Below are positions 53,005 to 61,317 of a stretch of 64,000 nt of DNA, piece by piece (the first letter of the stretch is position 1; each line of letters starts with the position of its first letter). Both the position numbers and the translations under genes were made by a program. The DNA comes from Pseudo-nitzschia pungens (lineage: Eukaryota; Bacillariophyta; Bacillariophyceae; Bacillariales; Bacillariaceae): contig CM074760.1 in the NCBI GenBank assembly GCA_037355855.1, positions 2,224,501 to 2,288,500 on the forward strand, written 5' to 3'. The notes beneath the pieces were generated by a model. The model was not told where the DNA came from. It saw only the letters and a program-made list of their open reading frames with translations, and made no database searches.

Positions 53005-53345
53005 TCCGTCTCCGTCGTTCGTCTCACTGGTAGGGATTATTTCGATCCGTCGCTCCTTTCCCCTCCGTCTTTCGTCTCACTGGTAGGGATTATTTCGATC
53101 CGTCGCTCCTTTTCGCAACAACCGAAAATTGTAGGGGTGTCGTTTTTCTCTGGAAAGACGAAATTTAAAAAAACAACGACAAACCGTTAGTACCCTCGTC
53201 GTCCCCGTCCGAAGCGATCGTAGCGATCGTACCCTCGTCGTCCCCGTCCGAAGCGATCGTACCCCCATCGTCCCTCTCTGGAGCAATTGTACCCCCGTCG
53301 GCCATCTCTGGAGCGATCGTACCTTCGTCGTCGTCGTCGTCCGTC
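53005..53345. repeat. Short minisatellites: ~54-bp doublet and ~39-bp array
   Basis: 53005-53112 has two copies of a segment containing TCGTCTCACTGGTAGGGATT. 53188-53320 has about four diverged copies of a ~39-base unit around TACCCTCGTCGTCCC and GAAGCGATCG, running into a CGT trinucleotide repeat. A similar CGAAGCGAAGAGCAACGACG-type array occurs inverted at 56105-56370. Confidence 0.75.
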
Positions 53346-54180
53346 TCCGCACCAATCGGTTGTGATTTTCGTCTTCGTTGTTTTCAATATCAGTACGTCG
53401 TATATCTGGGTAAGCCAGGTAGTTCCAGGACTTCAACACACCCAACCTCCGTGATATGAATCAGACAACAGAGCAGAAAGCAAGAGCGGCCGTTCTCAAG
53501 CTCCCCACAGCATGTGTGTCTTTTTCAAAAGAGATGGTCCCGGTGCCTGATGGCTAGGTTAAACTGGACCGGCCAGAATATTCCGATGCAAGAATTGAAA
53601 CGAAAATGAAAATGGAAATGAAAATTATGACACATCCTGTACGAGGGAGATGTGGGGCGGAAAATCGATCTGCCACTGTGACGTAGTGCTTTAGTGCTTT
53701 ATTACGTGCTTTACGGTACTGTGTGTACAGGCTGAGTGGAAAAAATGACAGCAATGTACGTACTTTACAGTACTAAGTGTACAGGCTGAGAAAAAGAAAA
53801 AATGACAGGTCTGTGCATACCCGTTCCTAGTAGGTACCGACAGTACGTACAGGCTGGGGATATGTAGGTTTTTTGTAAACGGAAACGGTACGTATAAACT
53901 GTACGTATGGTACTGGTACAAATCTTTTGGCGCGAAGTGGTGGAGGTACGGTAACTTAGTGTTGGTACATATTATACAGGATGAGCCTTCCCCGAGATGG
54001 TGGTAGCATTAAAACATGGAGAGAACACCTGTTTAGCAGCAGTAGACAGTAATAGTGGCACTACTGGATTGTATGCAGTTGGTATTGTTGGTTCGAGTCC
54101 CATCACGGGAATGTCTTTTGCTACATCACGATGCAATAGCAATATTTTTGCTGCGAAGCATTTGTCACCAGGTGATCTAT

Positions 54181-55240
54181 TCAGTTATTCAATGGTGACA
54201 TCCATACCATTGGTGATTTTTGAATACTTCTTTTTGCATACTCTTGCCCATGCATAGGATGAGAAATATTCACACTGGAATCACAAAATATTGACTAGAT
54301 TCATTCACATATTTGATTTTACAGCAGTTTCTACTAAATGCTGCGGTACTGGGCCAAATATTAATTATTCAGTGGTGACATCCAAATTATTGGTGATTTT
54401 TGAATACTTCTTTTTGCATACTCTTGCCCATGCATAGGATGAGAAATATTCACACTGGAATCACAAAATATTGACTAGATTCATTCTGATATGTGATTTG
54501 GTACTTTTTTCTAGTAAATTCTCCAGTAGTTGGCCAAATATTAATTATTCTGTGGTGACACCCAAATTATTGGTGATTTTTGAATACTTCTTTTTGAATA
54601 GTCTTGCCCATGCACAGGATGAGAAATATTCACACTGGAATCACACAAATATTGGCCAGATTCATTCTGATATGTGATTTGGTACTTTTTTCTAGCAAAT
54701 TCCGCAGTAGTGGGCCAAATATTAATTATTCAGTGGTGACACCCAAATTATAGGTGATTTTTGAATACTTCTTTTTGAATAGTCTTGCCCATGCACAGGA
54801 TGAGAAATATTCACACTGGAATCACACAACTATTGGCCAGATTCATTCCGATATGTGATTTGCTACTTTTTTCTGGTGAATTCCGCAGTAGTTGACCAAA
54901 TATTAATTATTCAGTGGTGACACCCATACCATTTGTGATTTTTGAATACTTCTTTTTGCATACTCTTGCCCATGGATAGGATGAGAAATATTCAAACTGG
55001 AATCACACAAAGATTGGCCAGATTCATTCAGATATGTGATTTTACAGTATTTTCTAGTAAATTCCGCAGTAGTGGGCCAACTACTAATTATTCAGTGGTG
55101 ACATCCAAATTATTGGTGATTTTTGAATACTTCTTTTTGAATAGTCTTGCCCATGCATAGGATGAGAAATATTCACACTGGAATCACACAAAGAATGGCC
55201 AGATTCATTCAGATATTTGATTTGATGGTATATTCACTGA
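54181..55240. repeat. ~180-bp satellite, six monomers
   Basis: The landmark GGTGATTTTTGAATACTTCT recurs at about 54212, 54392, 54572, 54753, 54934 and 55115, a period of 180-181 bases. Each monomer also contains AGGATGAGAAATATTC, CACTGGAATCACA and TAATTATTCAGTGGTGACA. AT-rich; monomers differ by a few per cent to my eye. Confidence 0.9.
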
Positions 55241-55560
55241 GGTAGTACTATTCTTGCTGCTTGTAGTAGTAGTACCACAGTTATACACTGCTGCTACATA
55301 CTACTGCAGTGCGTAGGTAGTAGTACATAAGAGGTAGTCCAAAATTATGGCGCAGCGGGGCTGGCTCTCTGTGGTTTAGGTGGCGCGCGATATCACCATC
55401 ATCAGCTTTCTACTGGTTTCTACTATTACTTCAGTACGGTACATACTACTAGTAGTAACTCTACTGCTATCATGTAGAAGAAATCAATTCTCGGCAAACA
55501 CATGCATGACAGAAAATGCATGTGTCGTAAATCTTACTTCACATAATTTTGGGTCGGAAC

Positions 55561-55870
55561 GGAACAAGAAAGACGGCAACTGAAATATAATGAGATGGAA
55601 ATGGTAAGTGAACCACATCAAGGTTGGAGGAGGTATTAATAATGGATTTTGATTCGTCTAACTGTGCATCATTGACTTGCCTGCTTGCTCCTGATAGGGA
55701 GGCGACCGCAACTGCTGATGAAATAGGATGCAACGGCAAATGAAATATAATGCAACGGTGAGTGAAGCACATCAAGATCTGGGGTATTGATAATGGATTT
55801 CAATTGTTCTAATTCTGCATTGAGTTGCCTGCTTGCTACTGATAGGGAAGAATCAACTTTAATTCGACGG
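55561..55870. repeat. ~165-bp direct repeat, two copies
   Basis: Two diverged copies begin near 55572 and 55736 with CGGCAA(C/A)TGAAATATAATG and share GAACCACATCAAG-like, ATAATGGATTT and TTGCCTGCTTGCT words. They continue into short GCAACTGAYRAAATGATGCG-type repeats to about 56000. Confidence 0.7.
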
Positions 55871-56104
55871 GGCAACTGAAAAATGATGTGAAAAATGATG
55901 CGACGGGGCAACTGACACATATTGCGATCGCAAGACAAATATGATGGGATCGCAACTGACAAAATGATGCGATTGCAACTGATGAAATATGATGCAATGT
56001 GAGGAGACCTTTACTGGCAGTACAGATACCGGTATGGATGAAATTATCACGATGACCATTATTTAAAAATTGTTTGAACCAAAATTTGTGTGGTGTGCAT
56101 GAGG

Positions 56105-56370
56105 ACGAAGACGATCGGAGCAAAGAGCAACGATCGAAGCGAAGAGCAACGACGATTTCAAGGACGACGACGACGATCGAAAACGAAGAGCAACGACGAT
56201 TTCAGAGAGGACGACGATTTCAGGGAGGACGACACTGAGGAAGGCAATTTGGAGCGAAGAGCAACGACGACTTCAGGGAGGACGAAGACGATCGAAGCGA
56301 GAAGCAACGACGACTTCAAGGACGACGAAGGCAAGGACGATCGAAACGAAGAGCGACGACGATTTCAAGG
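56105..56370. repeat. GACGA-rich minisatellite
   Basis: Diverged units such as CGAAGCGAAGAGCAACGACG, ATTTCAAGGACGACGA and TTCAGGGAGGACGAC are repeated about eight times. An open frame here reads SNDDFREDD-like peptide but has no other protein features. An ACCAAAATTTGTGTG word flanks both sides (about 56079 and 56370). Confidence 0.75.
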
Positions 56371-56868
56371 AACCAAAATTTGTGTGTGCGTGTGTGAGAA
56401 AATTGAACAGAGAATAAACAATTATTAGAGTAATATCAATATTTATCAAAAGAAAGACTTATATTTTGCTTCATAGTGTTTCAAATTTTTTTTTTCATGG
56501 GGGTCGCGATTCCTGGGCTTCGGGTAATAATTGTGATTTTTGTGATGAATTTCTTGAGGGGTGTGATGGGAAATACTTTGTGTCGGGATGAGAAATCAAT
56601 TTTTGGGAGTGAATTTCTGCAACAGTCTCATAATATATAATGATGGTAGGGTCGGTAATAATGAGTCAGATTGAAAAAAAAATTGGGTCGAGTTTGAATT
56701 TTATTTTTTTTTCTCGTATTTTCTCGTAATTGAGGTAGTTACTGGGTCGCGATTGGGGTTGCGAATCGCGAGAGGGCTACGAATGGAGCTACGTCAAAAT
56801 GAGCCAGGAATAAATCGCGACCCCCCTAAATAAATTCTTGGGAGGGGGCGCGAAACAGTTTTCGGACG

Positions 56869-57826
56869 TACTACTACTATTATTTTTTTGTAAGGTTTTT
56901 TACCGTAATCTTACCTATCGGTAAAACCTCATGTGTAGCGCATTGTAATGCTAAAAAAAGAAAAAGTCGTCCAACACGAAAGGAATGAATGAATCAATCA
57001 ACAATCAATCGAATCCGCCGGTTAACCTTACCTACCGTATGTACCGTACCGATACGTACGGTACGTATTACGTATATTCCGATTGGATTGAATCGGATGT
57101 GGAGAAGTTGGCGTCGCGTCATCGATGCGTTTCAGGTCCAGTTCCAAAACGCCTGCGAGTAACATATTACTACGTATTTTCTCGCTTATCATGTACACGT
57201 ACTACTACTACTTCGTACTTTACTATGAGACACGTACACGGAATACTGGATAGGTGCAGATGATGTTGCCCATCTTGGGTTTTGGTTCACCAGAGACATG
57301 GAGCAGTTCCCGCAAACCGAATTCCAACAAGTGTCGCCTTTCTTCCGACACGTGATACGAAGTCGTGCGGTACCAACTCGTGTATCAGTGGCATAATAGA
57401 ATCATTCTACCGTACGAATCCAATTCTCTGGAAACTGATCCGTTGCGAGGAGTCTCTTCGTTCTGCGTCTGGGTCGGTCGAGCGAGAAAGTTTACTGTAC
57501 GATACAATCCCATCGAGGCATTTGGCATTACCCACAACCGAAGTTCCATCTCCAATCTCTGATCATCCGAGAGACCAACCGCCACCGTAGTCACTCTTTC
57601 GCACGCTCCGAGTAAATTGCGAATTCTGATTTCGGGTAATTACCGTTATCCGTCATCGCTGTCACGGAATCTCAAATCCAAACGAATCCGTTCCGTTTCA
57701 ATTTCCAATTTCAACACCGTTCCATTCGACCGATTGCACTACATCCCAAAGTGAACCTGGATCCGAACGGAATTGATAACACAAAAAGTCAAAGAAATAA
57801 GGAGACAGAGAAAGGAAATACAGAAC
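56869..57826. other. 5' flank of the FolD-type gene
   Basis: No gene supported. Spacer-motif clusters at 56885-56935 and 57020-57075 (TACCGTACCGATACGTACGG). A 102-codon open frame at 57282-57590 shows no recognisable feature. Confidence 0.5.
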
Positions 57827-59266
57827 ATGACCGATACAAATCAAATGTATGTTGCCAAAGCCGCTGTGTCATTTGGTATCTACAGCTGCTACATGGTCGT
57901 GTTGACGACACTGATCATGACAACAATCACGACAACAGCAAAAACAACGATGCTGGTACACGCTTGGCACCTTCACCATCACCACTACCACCGCAATGGC
58001 AGAAGTTGTTACGGTTCGAGCACCAGCATCGTTGCATCGTCTTTGTTGCTGTCGTCGACGACGACCCCGCTGTCGGTTTCCAGCTGCAGCGCATGTGGTT
58101 GGTGCAAATCGTCGTCATCGTCGTCGTCGTCGTCGTCATCGTCATCTGCATTGTCATTGTCATCACCAATGTTCTCTCATTCCTCGTCGTCCTGTCGCCA
58201 TCGTCATTGCCGTCACCTCTCTTCACTATCCAACGACGATTCGGATGCGGAAACCGAAAACGACAACAATGCGGACACTGATAGCAGATGCGACAACACC
58301 CCTGTCATTATCGACGGCAAGAAGACGGCCGCAGCCATTCGAACCGAGTTGGGGGAGGAAATCCGAGATCTCCAAGAACGCCACGGGATTACCCCGGGTC
58401 TGGCTGTGGTCTTGGTAGGTGAGCGCGTCGATTCGGCAACGTACGTCCGCATGAAGAAAAAGGCCGCTGCCGAGGTTGGCATTCATTCCATCGACGTCAC
58501 TCTGGAGGCTTCCATTTCGGAAAGAGAACTCGTGGCGGAGATCCAGGCCCTCAACGCCGACCCGAAGGTCCACGGGATCCTAGTCCAGCTCCCCCTTCCG
58601 GACCACATGGACGAAGCAAAAGTCCTCAAGACAATTGCCTACGAAAAGGATGCCGATGGCTTCGACGCCACCAACATCGGCAACCTCTGGTTGCGGGGCG
58701 GAGAACCTCCGCTGGCAATCCCTTGCACACCCGCCGGTTGCATCGAGCTATTACAGCGCTACAACATTCCGATATCTGGCAAGGACTGTGTCGTTCTCGG
58801 ACGGAGCAACATTGTTGGCATGCCCGTGGCGGCCCTCCTGCAATCCTGCAACGGAACCGTCACTGTCTGCCACTCCCGGACCAAGAACATTCCCGAAATC
58901 GTCGGGCGCGCCGATATTGTCATTGCCGCCATCGGCAAGACCGAATTCGTAAGGGGCGACTGGCTGAAGCCCGGAGTGGTCGTCATCGATGTGGGCATCA
59001 ATGACAAACCCGATCCCACCAAAAAGCGCGGGTATCGATTGGTCGGCGACGTCAACTTTGAGGAGGCGGTCACCAAGGCGAGCGCTATTACGCCGGTGCC
59101 GGGAGGAGTTGGTCCCATGACGATTGCCATGCTCCTAAAGAACACGGTCAATCTGTGCCGCCACTCGTTGGGATTGCCGCGATTGCAACTGCGGGACCGT
59201 TCGCAGGACGGGGATTACAAAGAGTCCAGCAAGCTTGTCAATGTCCACAACGAAAAGAAAAAGTAG
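57827..59266 (+). CDS. Methylenetetrahydrofolate dehydrogenase / cyclohydrolase (FolD type), organelle precursor
   Basis: ATG 57827 gives 479 residues. The catalytic part starts near residue 155 (PVIIDGKKTAAAIRTELGEEI) and has the full FolD set: TPGLAVVLVGERVDSATYVRMKKKAA with the catalytic Tyr and Lys, HGILVQLPLPDHM, EKDADGFDATNIG, IPCTPAGCIELL, VVLGRSNIVGMP (cofactor loop), VVIDVGIND, and AITPVPGGVGPMT. The enzyme interconverts 5,10-methylene- and 10-formyl-tetrahydrofolate with NAD(P). It is the bifunctional type, with no formyl-THF synthetase domain. The 150-residue N-terminus is unusual: a hydrophobic segment ending LVHAWHLHHHH, then Cys-rich and poly-Ser tracts from a TCG microsatellite. 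The A-W junction suggests plastid import, though a mitochondrial location is possible. No introns. Confidence 0.9.
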   Translation: MTDTNQMYVAKAAVSFGIYSCYMVVLTTLIMTTITTTAKTTMLVHAWHLHHHHYHRNGRSCYGSSTSIVASSLLLSSTTTPLSVSSCSACGWCKSSSSSSSSSSSSSALSLSSPMFSHSSSSCRHRHCRHLSSLSNDDSDAETENDNNADTDSRCDNTPVIIDGKKTAAAIRTELGEEIRDLQERHGITPGLAVVLVGERVDSATYVRMKKKAAAEVGIHSIDVTLEASISERELVAEIQALNADPKVHGILVQLPLPDHMDEAKVLKTIAYEKDADGFDATNIGNLWLRGGEPPLAIPCTPAGCIELLQRYNIPISGKDCVVLGRSNIVGMPVAALLQSCNGTVTVCHSRTKNIPEIVGRADIVIAAIGKTEFVRGDWLKPGVVVIDVGINDKPDPTKKRGYRLVGDVNFEEAVTKASAITPVPGGVGPMTIAMLLKNTVNLCRHSLGLPRLQLRDRSQDGDYKESSKLVNVHNEKKK

Positions 59267-59676
59267 GCACAACCGAACTCCATCGGCAAGGGAAGGAGAC
59301 GAACAAGCTTTGTCTGAACTGCTGCACGAAACGCGAACCACAGCAGCATCGCTGGAAACGTGCACACACTGTGTCTTGCTACTACTAGCAACGAGCGATG
59401 TTGTGGCCCTCTCTGATCCGTAGGAATTACGCGAACTTACCGCACACACTTTGTTGTTCCGGAGGATCGCTGATACAATATTTTACACAATAGACCAACA
59501 GTTGAAGTAATTACTCGAACGGGATTCTGAAAATAGTGCTTTCTGGAGTCAAAGGGACTGCTGTCGAGGAGGAGAGATTTGGTTAGGTTTCTCCCATTTG
59601 GTGGTACTTGTAGTAGCCAATACTAGTGCTTTTTTAGTAAACGTTCTCTGTCATTCTATTACTAGTTGTAGTAAGG

Positions 59677-59711
<35 letters not shown>

Positions 59712-61317
59712 ACAACAAGAACAACTCCATTGATCAATCTTTTGTCTGTCATTGATATTATTATTATTATTATTTGTAATACTACTAGCTAACTCCCATT
59801 TTCATTCATTCTCCAACTCGCACTAAATTAAGGTTTACTACCAGCATACGGTGGTAATGAGTGTAATAATGGGTTCATTTTCTATTCAAACGGTACTCGT
59901 AAGGTTACGATAGCTTAGGAGCAGGTGTTGGTTGGCATACACACTTACGGTACCGTATGTACGTATGAATGTATACATGTTCAATGTTGTTGTCGTCGTC
60001 TGTTGTCGGAGCATTCGGAGCATTCATCGGTGTTCGGTGACGGTAAAGATTACCGCACCATAACGTTCCGTTCTGTAATTACCGTAAGAGTACCGCACGG
60101 TTCGCACGGGTGCAAGAACGTTCTCGCATGTTTGCTCGCACGCACGTTCCGTAAAGTACGTTTCAATCGTTAGTACGGTACGTGTACAGCACGTCTGACT
60201 TGCTGTAGGAACCGAGATGCTTAGGGACGCTTTCGCGCCAGACTGACGGGACAGCCTGAGATGCTTGTTGGGCCCATGGGTCCGCAAAAATTTCCCACAC
60301 CAATAATTTGATTCCACAGCCGACCGAATTTGGATGCTATCAGGTCTGCCCATCCACCGTACTAATCGGGTGCAATACGATATCACAATTTCCGCTCCAA
60401 ACACGTTGTTGAGACGTCTGTCTTACATTAAGTAGTCTCCAAACTTCCTCATGTTGACGGACGAAGGACTGAAATTCGACACACAAATCGATTCTTGTTT
60501 GCACAAAATTGGATCTTGTAAACCCACTTTGCTTACGACTAACGTCATCGGTCGGTCGTGAAGACAACCCCAAGGCTGAAAATAGGCGTAAATAATAATT
60601 AGCTACAGCGCTCCAAAAGAATCAATCGATCGAACCAGGAACGATCGATGCTGGTTGCGGCTTCGGAAGTTGCATTGCATTGCGATGCAATGCTTTCGAT
60701 TTGCATCGCGACTTCATCGCGACTGCATTGCGGGTAAGATTACCGTACAGGGGGTGTTTGTGGTCCTGTTTCGACGCATGTCAAAAACCAATGTGCGTCC
60801 GTTCTCGTAACTCACTACCAGTAACGGTGGTACGAACGAGGACTCCAACTGCATTTTGTTACCCGTAACTTACCCGTACGTTACGTAAGGTTATCGTTGC
60901 GAAGCTACCGAATGAAGCAATTCCATTCATCAATCATCAACACCGGAATTCAAAATCATCGCATCCGACGGTAAGTTACGGTACGTTACCGACTCCGCGG
61001 GGTTCTTTCGTGTTTGTACTTTGCTGGATGCTGTTGCTCCATAGCAAAACAAACCGACTGTTTTCTTTCGTCCACATGCCCCCTGTCATCGGTTAAACTC
61101 ACCCGTAGACCGTAGACCGTAGATTGCGGTTCGAACTCCGGACTTTTGTTCCTCCTCATTACTATTTATTCTTGATCATTCGCAATCGGTCAATAATCGA
61201 TCGATCGATCGATCGATCAATCAAATCTCAAACAGTCGATCCACTCACTACCGCAACCTTACTGTATCATCCCGAACGAAATCAAAGAGGTGCTCGGATT
61301 TTGTTTCCGTCCCGGGT
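59267..61317. other. 2-kb gene-poor spacer with microsatellites
   Basis: No gene supported. Trinucleotide ACT repeats at 59677-59710, ATT repeats near 59757-59774 and a GATC repeat near 61196-61220. Spacer-motif clusters at 59890-59960, 60040-60090, 60735-60890 and 60970-60995. Short open frames near 60024-60570 lack recognisable features. Confidence 0.5.

Larger units (their letters stand above)
51309..56868. mobile_element. 5.56-kb TA-flanked element built largely of satellites
   Basis: The two ends are perfect 20-base inverted repeats, CGTCCGAAAACTGTTTCGCG, and TA flanks both sides (51307-51308 and 56869-56870). Just inside both ends is a series of TCGCGAC / GTCGCGA motifs (five at the left within ~60 bases; several at the right from 56750 to 56825), as expected for subterminal transposase-binding sites. 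Inside are one small ORF, a G-run minisatellite, further minisatellites and a ~180-bp satellite, and no transposase, so it should be non-autonomous. Confidence 0.7.

Noticed and set aside
61125..61150. GCGGTTCGAACTCCGG, resembling a tRNA T-arm
   Set aside because: No pairing acceptor or anticodon arm within 90 bases upstream; the stem does not close.
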